Source: Leguminivora glycinivorella
Taxonomy: Eukaryota > Arthropoda > Insecta > Lepidoptera > Tortricidae
Direction of reading: 5' to 3'
Assembly (NCBI RefSeq): GCF_023078275.1
Contig: NC_062981.1
Coordinates: forward strand, 22,064,846 to 22,128,845
DNA length: 64,000 nt
Shown here piece after piece: positions 1-12,188 of this stretch. Made by a program: the position numbers and the translations under genes. Below the pieces are notes generated by a model. The model was not told where the DNA came from, ran no database searches, and saw only the letters and a list, made by a program, of their open reading frames with translations. Position 1 is the stretch's first letter. Each line of letters opens with the position of its first letter.

Positions 1-800
1 GCCCACGCAAGCCACGGCGTTAAACTCGTCTAGGGTATCAAACCTATTAGGAAACCAGTCAAATTGCATACCCACTTTTTTCCTTTGTAACCACCACAGA
101 CTGGCGATTATTGATTTAAAAAAAATATTATTGACATTGTTTTTTAAAGTACTTTAATGGTGCTTTCAAATGATATCAATATTGATAGGTTACGATGAAT
201 AAGATTAGAGGTATATCTGCTTGAAACGAATTTTGCGCGAGGTGTAATTTGGTAGACGCCGAATGTATGGGAACGCGTGTTAAGCGGTACTCCCCGCCTA
301 CAGGTATGTGGTTGTAGTTTGCTCATTTATTATCCGATCGTAGAAATTCAAGAAGCAACAGATAGCTTAATAATGTAGTTAAATGATTTACATAACATAT
401 TTTTTAGCTAAGTGGCCGTTTTCATTGCCTTTTTGAGTCACAAAAATCAAAAAAGAGAGTAAAAAAAAAGTATTTTTTGCATTATTATTAATTAAAAAAT
501 AACTAACAAAACTATACTTTTCACATATAATAAATCTTAATCAGCATGTTATACGCTTTCAATCGACACCTCATTTTACAAAATTGGATAAGGGGTTCTA
601 GACAAATTGGCAAAAAATTGAAACCCGGGACCGCGATCTTTGTGACGTCATAGTTAACCCCCCCCACAGTCTGAGAATGCGACAAGTCAGTATTTCGTAC
701 TCAGTAAAGTCTACCGATCACAACGATACCACTTGTCAGCAGTATACTCTCCAGTCACATCAACTTTTTCCGAGACCCTCTCGCCGCTCTACTAAGTGAC
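1..800. other. Intergenic/repeat-derived DNA, no gene
   Basis: I see no coding exon here. The stretch 540-700 has the look of degraded interspersed repeat. The end of this segment marks where the element at 801-2806 loses homology to its intact relative. Confidence 0.5.
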
Positions 801-2806
801 ATTGACAGAATTTGTACACACATGTGTAGGTCTGATTACCGAACTGCTCCTAAACCACTGTATCCGCAAATGACAATCTGAAATACGAAGGTTTCTCAAA
901 CTGTCTTGTGAAATTGTGGACTGGTTGCTTTGAATCATTTAAATATGAGCGAATTAAATAATAATAAACGACGTCGACCATTTAAGCACTCTTCGACATT
1001 TTATAGAAATGTGGGAAAGTTAAGAAAAGTGCAGAATGATAATACAAATAGATAAGCACTTTATAGTTACTTAATGTATTAAATATATAATTTTTAATTC
1101 TTATTGATAAAAATTAAGTGTAGTGTTGCTTTACACAATAAAAGTAGGAATCAAATGAAATAGAGTATTTACTGTGATATTAATAGAATTTCTGTTGCGC
1201 AATGATAGTTTTTTTCAGTACAGATGCTGCTTTTTTTAACGCAGTAGTGCGAGCAAATCAAGCAATGATTCATTTCTTGTCTGGTCGAAACTCTTAGCTT
1301 AGATTTAGGTACTGAAAATCGTCGTACGATACACGTGCGAAAAGGACATTCACAACTCGTGTCGATTTAAAACACTCCCTTCGTTCGTGTATTAATTTAT
1401 CGCTACTCGTATCGATTTTCCTCTTTTCCGCACTCGTATCTACAAGTATTATGTTTGGGTTACAAAAAAAACACATTATTTACTCTACTACCTACTACGT
1501 TTTATTTATGTCTCTTTAACATTACAAATTTGTAGACACTTACCTATACAAAAATCTTGACAAAAGAAGTACAGATCGCTGAAATTAATGTTGATAGTAA
1601 TATTAATGACGACTACTTCAACAAGTGTCAATTGTGAAATGCCGCAAAATACTAGTTGCTCTATAGAAGACCATAATAATAAATAAATAATAAATATTAT
1701 AGGACATTCTTACACAGATTGACTGAGGCCCACGGTAAGCTCAAGAAGGCTTGTGTTGTGGGTACTCAGACAACGATATATATATAATATATAAATACTT
1801 ATATACATAGAAAACATCCATGACTCAGGAACAAATATCTGTGCTCATCACACAAATAAATGCCCTTACCGGGATTCGAACCCGGGACCGCGGCGTAGCA
1901 GGCAGGGTCACTACCGACTGCGCCAGACCGGTCGTCAATAATATGATCCCCGATCCTTTACAACCCAGCAGCTCGGTACGCACGTTACAATTTTTTTTTA
2001 ATCTTCTTTAGTGAGGGCAACTGTACGACGGCATATTTAATTGTTTATAAAGTTTGAGGATACCTGGAAAAAATTAATACAAGATGCCATTTTGAAAATA
2101 TAATAAATATTCACTGCTTTCGGTCACGCGTGTACGCTGCGACCATTTTGCGACCGTTTGTCGACAGTTTGGTGACCGTTTGGCGACTGTTTTTTACATG
2201 GAATATTACCGTCTTAATCCATATTTTAACAACTTTATTGGTTTTCTAGGCATTATTTTTATTATTTCAGTATAGTACATGCACCGGAGCACTAGAACTT
2301 CACCAATCAATATACATAACACGCAAACACCGAGTAGTCAATAATATTATTACTGGTTAAACTGAGGTAAATTGATGGCGCGTTGATAAATTTAGACTTA
2401 TTTTATGAAATCACTCGAGCAATTTAATTGGCCATGGTAATTAGCCCACATTATATTACAAATGCAAACAATATTTATCTTTAACAAATTCTTACGCCAT
2501 TACATTTTAATGTCAAATGATTTTATTTCTTTTTTACTTTGACGTCTCTGACAGTCGCCATTTGAAAAGAATGAAATGAACGAATGATTTTGGGAAAGTA
2601 GTCGCCAAACGGTAACAATGTGTGCACGCGTAGTGCACACTTCTGTCACTTCTGTGACCATTTGTGCCTGTTACCAATCGTCCCCATTTGGGTCGCCGCG
2701 ACTAAACGTCGACCGTACTGCGACTAAGCATTGAGACCCGAAGACCTGTGTGTACACAAAATAGGAGGATTTGCGTAGGAACGGCGACCGATTATGGTTA
2801 TATGGG
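801..2806 (-). mobile_element. Truncated copy of the 2-kb CCCATA-ended DNA element
   Basis: Read on the minus strand this is nearly identical to 12189-13922. The inner end is intact (ATGGTTATATGGG ending at 2806). The other roughly 280 bp, present in the full copy up to 14202, are missing, so this copy is truncated at about 801. It carries no ORF. A SINE has inserted at 1681-1936. The two copies lie in opposite orientation about 10 kb apart, giving a long inverted repeat. Confidence 0.8.
1681..1936 (-). mobile_element. tRNA-derived SINE (family 1), near full length
   Basis: The minus strand begins GACCGGTC, has a tRNA-like A box (CTGGCGCAGTCGGTAGTG) and a B box (GGTTCGAATCCC), and ends in an AT-rich tail. 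The sister copy of the host element at 13025-13060 has no SINE, so the empty site is known. Flanking AATAAT (1675-1680 and 1937-1942) is the probable target duplication. Other copies or fragments lie at 38090, 40102, 44517, 45514 and 45787. Confidence 0.85.
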
Positions 2807-3066
2807 ATATAATAATCAACGTGTTAGTTACAATGTTATCACAATACAACAAAAGCATCATCTACTATTACCTATTCCTGAATAACAGAAAAAATGTAGA
2901 GGGAAGGAATAATACAATATAATTGAGAAATTAATATATTATGCCATAAATGAATTATTAATATCTTTGGACACACAAATAATTATTTATAAACATTTGG
3001 GTCACGAGAACAATTAAGAAAAAGTATTACCAAGTATTATAGAACTAAAAATAATTATTTAATAAA

Positions 3067-3193
3067 GCCTGTCAAGCAACTTCCGTCCTTAGAAAAAGTG
3101 GCAAATTAATTTTTTTTGGCACGAATGTTATTCACCTCATGCTAAATTTGAATTTTGCGCTTTTTTTTTAGGGACAAACATGTTTGACCGTCT
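3067..3193. mobile_element. Short MITE with TIR resembling GACGGTCAAGCAAG (copy 1)
   Basis: The left end GCCTGTCAAGCAAC pairs with the right end GTTTGACCGTC. Related copies with the same end layout lie at 8784-8898 and 19962-20079. It is about 120 bp long and non-coding. Confidence 0.55.
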
Positions 3194-3417
3194 AATATCT
3201 ATAGTTAAATTATTTATTTACCAATACAATACACTTCATCAACAGTTGCTATCACAATAAATCTGTAGTGTAGAGTTTTTGTCCATTTTCCACAACTTTA
3301 TCCCATGGATCACTGTACACGTACTTAACCAGAGGACATCATCTTCTAACGGCAAACCTAAAATGAAACAAATAGACGTAGAAAATCAATATTACGACAG
3401 GCTTCTTTGTCATAATT

Positions 3418-3474
3418 ATGTCTTTAATTTCTTGTCTAAATTATTATCTATTTTAGACAAGAAATTAAAGACAT
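3418..3474. repeat. Perfect short hairpin
   Basis: A stem of about 23 nt (TCTTTAATTTCTTGTCTAAA and its complement) encloses a loop of about 9 nt. Confidence 0.7.
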
Positions 3475-4189
3475 ACCTAATTATACATATATTTATATAC
3501 TATAATAAAAGAGCTAGGAAGAAACCGAGGTGGTCACAGATGGGAAGGATTGACTTTTATGTATCCCCGCTGGCCACAGATTAGAATGCATCTTCCCATT
3601 TGTGTCCATCGGAGACAGATCTTTTGTTTCTAAATTTTTTCGAACAAATAAAAATCAACTCAATTTAAGATACAAGTAGAATCAAAATTCCCTAGCAAAA
3701 ATGTAGTATGGTGGGCGTTACGAGGATAAACAACTAAGTCTGCTTCGCGAGGCATTACCCTCGAGTAAGGCTTATTGGCCAGTGTGAACCCGCCGCCTAA
3801 ATATGAAGGTGGCCAGGTGCCACCTGGAAGTGCGTTAAATTTAACTAAGTAGTAAGATTTCATTACAGACAAACAAGACACTTGGGACATTAAACCAAAC
3901 GAAGGCTTGTACAAACCTAATAGAGCACCATCTTCCTCCTCCTTCTGATTCCCGGAGACGCTTTATCCACTAATTTGCCCATAGCTGGAGCTGGAATATG
4001 TAGTAACTGGCTTCGTTCTCACTTGGAAATGCTGGCATCAGTTTGCTGAAAATATTAAAATATTATTATTTCCTTTATTTATTTCTTTTCTTAGATTAGG
4101 TTTTTTATAATATGAGTATAAAAGTAAAATAAAATAAAACACTTACAAAACAATATAAAACATATAAACACATTATAAAAAACCTAACC

Positions 4190-4470
4190 TAGGGTGCCGC
4201 CAGCAGCGGGGCAGGGCCCAAGCTGCCGGTGGTTAGGGCTGCAGAGAGAGGAACCGTCGGACTATCCGCGCTGTGTCCAAAATCACCGCCTTCTGCATCT
4301 GGCCCTTGATCCAACCACCGAGCGAGAGTCTCTTAAGATGTTGGTCGAGACTCTTCGCTATGAGACCGTTCGCTGAAACGACTATCGGGACAATGATCGT
4401 TGAATCAACATCCCACATGGTGGTTATCTCGTGAGCCAAGTCTAGGTACTTACTGGACTTGTCCTTCTCG
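4190..4470 (-). pseudogene. LINE reverse-transcriptase polyprotein, C-terminal fragment
   Basis: On the minus strand the frame reads LAHEITTMWDVD, then VVSANGLIAKSLDQHLKRL, and ends RRFLSLQP-stop at about 4233. This resembles the extreme C-terminus of non-LTR retrotransposon polyproteins (a conserved E-x-x-x-M-W, then V-x-x-x-x-G). Only the 3' end survives and no RT domain is present. A second, more damaged copy in the same orientation follows at 4585-4740, with the same 3' UTR next to it. This is dead transposon sequence. Confidence 0.6.
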
Positions 4471-4584
4471 GCTTATTATTAACTTAATATTTTCTCTGTA
4501 TTTATTTTCATTATTCAGGTTAGGATGTTTACAACATGAATATAAAACACAACAATACAAAAACATATATAAACACATTATAAA

Positions 4585-4740
4585 AAACCTAAACTAAGGT
4601 GCCGCCAGCAGCGGGGCGGAGCCCAAGCTGCCGGTGATTAGGGCTGCTGAGTGAGGCTCAGGCACCGACGCCGACGTAGCAGCAGGATTACCGCCTTCTG
4701 CATCTGACCCTTGATCCAGCCACCCACCCATGGGCATGGC
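4585..4740 (-). pseudogene. Second copy of the same LINE 3' end
   Basis: It repeats 4190-4320, including the GCCGCCAGCAGCGGGGC block and the TTCTGCATCTG block, with many substitutions. The spacing of the two copies is about 395 bp. It is followed by related AT-rich 3' UTR ending in CACATTATAAAAAACCTAA. Confidence 0.55.
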
Positions 4741-5275
4741 ATGACGATGCCGGAATTGCCGGAGCATGGCAAGCAAGCATGATGGAGTATTGCTTGCCAT
4801 CCTCATGTGCAATATTTACAAAATATCTGTAATTAGGCTTTACCATGGAAAATAGCCACGCTGGCAGTGCCGGCCACGCCAATAATAGGCACAACCTCTT
4901 AATGTCCAAACAGTTCACACGCACGGTGACATTTATAGTTAGGTATAAATGATTTTATTAGTATAATATTAGTATTTACTTGAATAAATGAGCACTTACC
5001 AAGGTAATTTTTCACCACTTTCGGTGGCATGTCTTTTCTTGTTGTCTATTGAATAATTAACTTCGGTCAGCAAGCAGCGCCACAGCAAGCACTAATTAAT
5101 ACTCGTAAATCCGAGAAAGCTTTATCGATTTAACCACAGAACTAAATCAAGATAGAAGGAAAAAGTGTATCTACTTCGCGTGCGGAAAAGTTAAATAGCG
5201 AGCTACATTGTTCGCCGCGCAAGTCAGTCTGCTCCCGACCGCTGCCCGCGAGTGACATACAGTGAAAAATACAAA

Positions 5276-5355
5276 ATGGGTCAGTGTTCGTTAATTAACT
5301 GTTCAAACACCACCATTAAAAGCAAGAGTGTTAAACAAAGTGTTTCCTATCATCG
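5276..5355 (+). CDS. THAP-domain first exon (P-transposase-like), orphaned
   Basis: ATG at 5276 opens MGQCSLINCSN, with C-x4-C spacing and then VSYHR up to a good splice donor (CG/GTAAGT at 5355). This matches the first half of a THAP zinc finger (Cys-x2-4-Cys, then a basic stretch, then a His-Arg-Phe-Pro-like motif interrupted by the intron). The second half, with the remaining Cys-x2-His ligands, is not found before the piggyBac insertion. It was probably the first exon of a P-type transposase. Its position 140 bp inside the left TIR fits that. It is unlikely to make a working protein. Confidence 0.65.
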
Positions 5356-5973
5356 GTAAGTACCATTTGTCCTAAAATATTTTTTATTAAATAAAAAACA
5401 CGATTTTCCTGTTTTTATCATCAAAACATTAGCTGACGTACGGCCGTCAAACTAGTTTTCCATTGCGGCTTTAATTTGACGAGTCCGACTTGGCGTACGT
5501 TTAAAACAAGCGATATAAAAATAGGCTATTCAAACTGTCGAGACAAAGTGAAGGTAGATTTGTTATTTTGTCCGTCGAACTTAAGAATAGTGGTGCACCA
5601 CGGACCTATATCGTCATGTATGCTGCGATTTCCTTATTCGATTTAAATCGATTTTGCGAAGCAGTGGAAATTATAATTATGTTTTTATAATGTTATGAAA
5701 CTATACATATAAAGTACGAGTGAAAAGTAAATTTAACTTTAAAATAGGTTACAGTTACGGTATTAACGTTGAATTTGTGGTCGGCAGAAAAACAAATACA
5801 AACATAATACGCTCTTTATTTATTATGAATAAAAATAACTCTAAAAATGTGTTAATGGTAATGGTTAATTATATTTATATATTACTAAAAGTTGTAACAA
5901 ATAATATGAGGATAATAAAGTGAGTACATGGTCGATTTTCTTAAAAATATTACGAAATATTAACTAGTATTAA

Positions 5974-8007
5974 CCCTTAAATTGGCACTGTGCACTACCG
6001 TGTACGTTGCGTAGTGAAAATTCCTGTCATTAATATATTACATTTCTAAAACATTTTTTACCAAAAACGAATAAATAATTTCATTTTAAATGGTAAAAAA
6101 AATATTTGCTGTGGCTCAAATTTAAAATTAACGTTTGTGTCAAAAATGAGTTCGACGCGGCGACGCCTGTCAGTACCTCGGGAAAGTTTTATTAAAGTTT
6201 CACAACTTTTTTGTATGCAAGTGGTGATTTTTATGTTTTGATCTTTTTAATAAAATAGTTGAAGAATACGAAAAAATAGTCATTTTGTTTGCGTAAAGCA
6301 TGTTAAAAACGATAATCGTGGATAAATTGGAATGTACACCACGGTTACCGTTGCCAAGTTGGTGGTGAAGTACCTATATTGAACAACGGTAACCACCGTG
6401 TACGTTGCCAACTACTCGGTAGATTACCTGAGACTTTTTTTTTAATTGAAATGTAACAATTTTACGTTCACTATGTTTATTTATTCATTTAATTAACTTG
6501 TTTATATCTTTCTTTAGCTGGAGGGTCAGAGTCGATCGCATAAGATTGGCTTTGATGCTCGTAGAAAATGCATGGTCTGATGAAGTGATGATTTTTCTGG
6601 TCTGCACCAACAAGATTCTGAGAATAGCCCTGATCCAGTTTCTTAAAATTCTTCCTTGGATCGATTACATCAAATGAAATTTTGCTAGACTACTTGTCTT
6701 GTCAGTCTGAGATTAGGTTGACAATTGACAAATATCATGAAGCACGATTATTTCTGTTAGCATGTACGTTACTTCTCTTTCATCCATAATAGAGGAAGTT
6801 CTACCCTCTTCATCTACAGTTAATTATGATGCACTGCCCACATTAAAGTCTGTTCAATCCATAGCCACTCCATCTACAGTTGATCATTCACCTCCATCAA
6901 TAAAATCAGAAGCTGAATTACAAATACTTTGAATGCAAGTTAGAGATGTAGCTTCGACAGATAAGAATGATGATACCTTATAAAGGTTGTAAATTAGTAT
7001 GTAAGAACTTCGTAAAGACTGGAGTATTATTGGGGCTTATATTTATTTCGTAATGTATGCTGGATACCCTTTCGGTTGTCATCGCAACCATGCTTCGCAA
7101 CCAGGGGCAAGGGAAGAATTTTCCTTCTTTGTTTGTAACTAGTTGCATACAGTTTTAACGAATCGGAAACTCAACTACCCTAGGTAGTAAAATAGTAATT
7201 GTTTTTTGCAAAAGTATACAAAAAAACTGTTAATGTATTTGTATACGTTGACAATTTCTTTACATGTCCTGAGCTAATTTATATTTCGAGGCAACAGTAA
7301 GGTTCGACGAATAGTGTTAGGTTCTAAAACATAGGACATTTTTATTGTATCACCTATTCGGAAAGGGTACTTTTCTTCCCTGTTAGGAGGGAGCAAAGTG
7401 ACAATTTTCTGTTTAAGGACTTTATGTTGCCAGTATAAAATATTAGCGCACAAAACGTGTAAGCACATATAATATACCTAATGTACAAAAAATTGTCGAT
7501 TAAGAACTTATTTTAGGATTTCCTCACAGGTGATGTGAAAATCAGTATGTGTCACATGGTAACAAAATTATTTTGTTCCCTTGTAACACAATCTGCTACT
7601 ACTTATTTCCTGAGAGTGGACAGAAAAATGTTCGCTGCAGATATTGCAAGGGCTAAGTTTACTGCACCAAATACAATATGCCTCTTTGTTTTGACGTTGT
7701 AGGAGAAACGAAAAAAAGAAATTGCTTTAATGATGAGAAAAAAATATTTTTTGTATAATTTTCCTTTTATTTTTATACAAAATAATTTACTACCTTCTTG
7801 GCAGCGGTAACCAGCATGTACATACCAGAAAGTAGCTCTATTGTCACGAAATTGGCAACGTGCATGGTGATGTACATAGATTTTCTGAAAAACTATTAAT
7901 GCTGGATTTTTTTAAATATTTTTCTGTAGACCCTAAGACACTACTAAATAAAGGTATTATACTATCTCACTCGTTTTTGACATTTTTTACTCTTGCCAAT
8001 TTAAGGG
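5974..8007 (+). mobile_element. piggyBac-like DNA transposon, dead, nested in the P element
   Basis: The element begins CCCTTAAATTGGCA and ends with its complement TGCCAATTTAAGGG-like sequence. It is flanked by TTAA at 5970-5973 and 8008-8011, the piggyBac target. Subterminal direct and inverted repeats of a TACGTTGCC-type motif occur near 5983, 6340, 6400 and 7850. Coding remnants lie at 6750-7715. The length is 2034 bp, slightly short for an autonomous piggyBac. Confidence 0.75.
6750..7715 (+). pseudogene. Decayed piggyBac transposase remnants
   Basis: One translated stretch (about 6757-6910) keeps an open frame rich in Ser/Pro (LPSSSTVNYDALPTLKSV) before a stop. Near 7619-7700 the frame reads NVRCRYCKG-stop-VYCTKYNMPLC. 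This recalls the Cys-rich C-terminal domain of piggyBac transposases, which has paired C-x2-C and a Pro-Leu-Cys. Both pieces contain stops and the catalytic aspartates are not visible. The assignment rests mostly on the surrounding TTAA/CCC ends. Confidence 0.45.
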
Positions 8008-8326
8008 TTAATACCTACCTACTAAAATCTTTGTTCTTGGCCTTAGGCAAATTATATACCTACTAGTGAATTGTTTGTCATCACACGAATACAGGTATAT
8101 ACTTACTTCATTTCACAACGAAGATGAACATCCGATATTTTTAACTTCGGCGGGCATCCCGGAGGCAACCTCCACAATCGATCGAATGGGTTACGCGGCG
8201 ACAAGGTTCCCATCACTAAAGTACACTCGTGACGTCATAGGCTCGACACAAAACGTTACACGCTCGGTTTCGCTGTTAATCGCCGAGCATTTTCCTTCTA
8301 TCTTGATTTAGTTCTGTGGATTTAAC

Positions 8327-9395
8327 ACATAACGTAAATGCTAAGCGACGGCAGAATTGAAGTCCATAGTGAACAGTCGCGAATCGCGAACGTAATAAAA
8401 TTAACGTTGGACGGTTGAAGGGAAGTAAGTGCCGCAAGCTAAGCGTCAGTTGCGTGTTGCCAATTTTTAAAAATAAATTCCCAATATTTTATTTTTGCCC
8501 TTTTTGTTTGTTGTGTGACTTATGTACAGTAAGTATGAATAATGAAAACTAAACTAATCCCTTTCTTTAGGATGTTAGTACCAGCGTAACACAAAAACCG
8601 TATGCTTATCTTTGTCTAGCTAAAGTATCTTATATCTAATTTTAATAGAGTTCAAGATTTGAAAAGGAGGTTATTAATACGGTTTTATGTTTTTTTTTAA
8701 CCGACGTTAAGATATTTGTCAAAAGGAGAAGATTATCAATTCGGTTGTACATACTTATGTTTCCTACTCCGTATTTAATTATAAACGGTCAAACAAGTTT
8801 CTCACTCGTGAAGGGGATACTCGCGGGGAGGATAAACATTCGTGACTACATTTTTAAATTTGCTGCATTTTTTTAGAGACAAGTTTTGCTTGACCGTCTT
8901 TAACTCCGTCATCGGCGTCATCCATCCATCTGGACCGATTTAGATTTCTTTTTTGCTTGAAAGTACAGTACAATCTGACACGAAGGTACCGGATACTATT
9001 TAACTAGTTACTATTTATTAATTTGTGGCTATTCTCCATATATCTCTATCTCGTATAAAAAAAAATACTGTACCTACTAAATTAACTTATTGATATGATT
9101 ATTCACTTAATATCCACTGGACGTTTCAGACAATTCGGACCATCAGCGAAGTACAGAATTTACTTTTGTTTATTTACTACTAGAGTTTAATTTTGTATTT
9201 ATTTGAGATAGTACTTTACTTTATATACACATACATGATAGATGTCAAAAAGTGACAAGAAAAAAAAAATAGGTTTAAAAAAAAATGAAAAAACTCATTT
9301 TAAGTGCCAACTTTATGACTAGCATTGAATTTTTAAGTGAAAATACATTCAAAAAAAGTAAAACCAAATCAAATTCATATAACATTTTTTCATTA
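8327..9395. other. No gene; one MITE
   Basis: Only a MITE copy at 8784-8898 is recognisable. The rest is AT-rich with no exon-like open frame. Confidence 0.5.
8784..8898. mobile_element. Short MITE with GACGGTCAAGCAAG-type ends (copy 2)
   Basis: The left end ACGGTCAAACAAG pairs with the right end GCTTGACCGTC. It belongs to the same family as 3067-3193 and 19962-20079. Confidence 0.6.
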
Positions 9396-9595
9396 TTTCC
9401 AAACGGAGTAGGCAGAGCACGTTAAACTGTAAGTTTTAGTGCCACTCTTGGCAATTAAGGGGTTGAAAGAAAACGAAATTGTAATGCAGTGATAGGTTGC
9501 CAGCCCATTGCCCTTACCACAATCGACTTCTAGACACCCACGGGAGGAAAGGGGGAGGTGAAATTCTAACCTCGTCACCACACGGGTATAATGTG
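9396..9595. repeat. Interspersed repeat, also at 31563-31797
   Basis: Shared blocks are GTAGGCAGAGCAC, GCCACTCTTGGCAA, AGGTTGCCAGCC, GACACCCACGGGA and CGTCACCACAC, in the same order as at 31563-31797. The type of element is not clear from the sequence. It is non-coding. Confidence 0.7.
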
Positions 9596-9821
9596 TTTAT
9601 ATTATAGGTTTTTGCATTGTTTTGTGAAATTATTACATTATGGTATTTTACGTCCTAAAAATTGTAGGATTGATTACCCGTTTGGTTTATATCTGAACTT
9701 AACGGGGCAATCACAATTACCCATTTCAAGACTTTTTTTGCCATGGCAACACGTTTTTATTTCATGTCACGTTTAAGATCTAACTTTCTTAAATAAAGTA
9801 TATATTTTTTAGTTCAAATAT

Positions 9822-10006
9822 TGTATTGGAGTATTACAGGAGTAGGGAAAAAATTGAAACGGCTCGCTCTCTTAACCAACGTATAATGTCTCAAAGTGAC
9901 ACGTACATGACTTGACTTAAAAATTAAAAAAGCGCCTGCGTCAGAGTCGCAGCAATCTTGCGTATCGGTGACATGGACGAGGACTTAAATGAATTAAATT
10001 TTAACA
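9822..10006 (-). repeat. BEL 3' LTR
   Basis: On the minus strand it starts TGTTAAAATTTAATTC and ends CAATACA. It is preceded on that strand by a GC-rich polypurine-like run (CCCCGGGGGCA, 10007-10017). It differs from the other LTR by a 9-bp indel and a few single bases. Confidence 0.9.
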
Positions 10007-10032
10007 TGCCCCCGGGGTTGAAAGCAAGTCTT

Positions 10033-12188
10033 TCAAGCAGATTCGGTAGCCACAGGAAGCGGACATATCTTGCTGAAAGCCCGTCGAACGACTCCTCCAG
10101 ATGTCTTCACATCAGCCACTCGAGATATGCCATCTTTACCAGGGTGAGTGGCTATAATGCGTCCAAGTCGCCATTTTAACGGAGGCAGGTTGTCTTCCTT
10201 CAAGACAACGAGGGTGTTATTCTGCAGGGAATCTTGGTTGAGTCTCCACTTGATTCGGTGCTGCAGTTCTGGGATATACTCCTTTGTCCACCGAGCCCAG
10301 AAATGTTGACGGAGCTGTTCAATTCGGTGGAATCGTGAAAGATGCTGATATGTGTGATCTCGCAGGTCGTGCACCGGCAATGACGTGAGTGAACGTCCGA
10401 CAAGGAAATGTCCAGGTGTGAGCGCTGAGAGATCATCCGGGTGTGATGACAGAGGTGTTAGTGGCCGGGAGTTCAGAAGTGCTTCGATGCTGATGAGTGT
10501 AGAGTTAAGCTGTTCATAAGTTAAGTTACAATTGCCCAACACTCGTTGCAAATGATATTTGACAGACTTAACACCGGCCTCCCAAATGCCTCCGAAGTGA
10601 GGTGCGTAAGCAGGAAGAAAGTGAAATTTAGTCTTTTCACTTGCCAAAGTTTCAGCCAATGAGTTGCAGTTATCCCTAAGAAACTTGGTGATTTCATTAT
10701 AAGCTCCGACGAATGCAGTGCCGTTATCGGAATAAATGTTGTCTGGCTGTCCGCGTCGAGACATGAATCGAGACAGTGCTAACAAGTAAGTTTTACTAGT
10801 TAAATCTCCCACCAATTCTAAATGTATTGCCTTGGTTGTGAGGCATATGAAAACGGCAACATAAACTTTGACCAATGTGCAACCACGACCTTGGCGGCTG
10901 GCTGCCATAAGTGGACCTGCGTAGTCCACGTCCACATTCCTAAACGGATAGCCTCCAGGTGATACCCGAGAACTCGGCAAATTACCCATCAATGGAGCCT
11001 TTGTTTCTCCTTTCATGATTGTGCATCGTATGCACTGATGGTAGCAAGCTTTTGCCAAGTTACGACCCCCTATGGGCCAGTAGGTCTCTTTAATCGTTGA
11101 TAACAACATCTGAGGCGGTGCATGCAGAAGCCTCTTATGTTCATAACTGAATAATAATTTGGTAAATCGATGTGTGGACTGTAAAATAATGGGATGTTTT
11201 TTATCATACATGAATTCAGAATTGGAAAGACGGCCTCCCACGCGCATTAAATTATCGTTATCTAGGAATGGGTTGAATTTTAAAAGTTTACTCTTTTTAG
11301 TCAAACTTTGTTTTTTAGCTAAAACTTCATACTCGGGAAATGATTCGACCTGGCTAAATTTGGTAATCAATTTCAATGAGGTATTTAGTTCGTGGTGATT
11401 GAGGTACGTCGACGACGTAGACGTTATACTTTTACGACATTTCGTAATGAAGCGCAGAGCGTACGCAATAACACGAATGAGCCGTGACAGGTTGGAAAAT
11501 CGGTTGAAATTTATGAATGACTCTTGAGTCTCTTGAGTTTCGTTGACGTGCAAGGAAACCTCAACGCGGGTTTCAGGTAGCTCATTGCATTGTTTTGTGG
11601 CAGGATTCGACGGCCACTGAGACGAGTCCTGTTGTAAGAAACTAGGACCCGACCACCACAAATCTATCGAGTCAATAACGCTAGCATGCGTTCCACGGGA
11701 AATTAAATCCGCGGGGTTTTGATCTGTTGGAACATGCCTCCAAGAACAACTGCCGGTGATTTCTAAAATGTCTGACACTCGGTTCCTCACGAAGGGTTGC
11801 AACCTACTCGGCATCATCTTGAGCCAACCTAACACAATCGTTGAGTCAGTCCAAAAAGTCGTGCTTCTGGCCTGACCTCGAAGTGAAGACGTGACCTTTT
11901 CATACAGATGAGCACTAACGAGAGCTCCACACAGTTCGAGTCTAGGTATGGTTGTAGGCTTGATTGGACTAACTCGACTTTTCGCAATCAACAGCCTAAC
12001 TAACACCTGACCTTCCTTGTCTACACTACGCACGTAGACACAAGCGCCGTACGCGCGTTCAGATGCGTCTGAGAAAATGTGCAGATCAAAGGCAACATGT
12101 GAGCTGCAAATAACATGACGAGGGACTCTAACGTTATTCAGTGCCGGCAATCCTTCCAAGAGTTCTACCCATTGCGTGGTGATCTCTG
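10033..12188 (-). pseudogene. pol: BEL pol, 3' part: RNase H, integrase, C-terminal domain
   Basis: This open frame of about 718 codons continues the pol frame interrupted at 14203. Its start codon at 12201 lies inside the inserted element and is not a real start. In order it shows an RNase H region (FSDASERAYGACVYV), a tether with ENPAD-type motif (TDQNPADLISRG), an H2C2 zinc-binding integrase N-domain (about residues 345-400), then an integrase core with Asp in DVDYAGP, Asp in YSDNGTAF and Glu in GGIWEAGVKS. This is the D,D-35-E set. It ends with the C-terminal domain seen in BEL integrases. All three catalytic acids are present. It is dead only because it is cut off from the upstream part. 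Confidence 0.9.

Larger units (their letters stand above)
2807..4180. other. No gene; repeat debris
   Basis: This stretch holds a short MITE (3067-3193) and a hairpin (3418-3474). An 84-codon open frame at 3660-3914 (minus) matches nothing I recognise. No convincing exon is visible. Confidence 0.5.
5135..8318 (+). mobile_element. P-superfamily DNA transposon (non-autonomous or dead), carrying a piggyBac insertion
   Basis: The terminal inverted repeat is about 29 bp and begins CACAGAACTAAATCAAG; its complement ends at 8318. The 8-bp target duplication GATTTAAC lies at 5127-5134 and 8319-8326. P elements are known for roughly 31-bp TIRs, 8-bp duplications and a THAP DNA-binding domain at the transposase N-terminus. 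A THAP-like first exon is present at 5276-5355. Without the piggyBac insertion the element is only about 1.15 kb, so the catalytic part of the transposase is missing. Confidence 0.8.

Noticed and set aside
3660..3914. 84-codon minus-strand frame
   Set aside because: There is no recognisable domain, no splice context and no repeat homology in the window. Its length is within chance.
5720..5923. 67-codon frame inside the P element as transposase
   Set aside because: It is AT-rich and low-complexity, with no motif, and lies in what should be the first intron.
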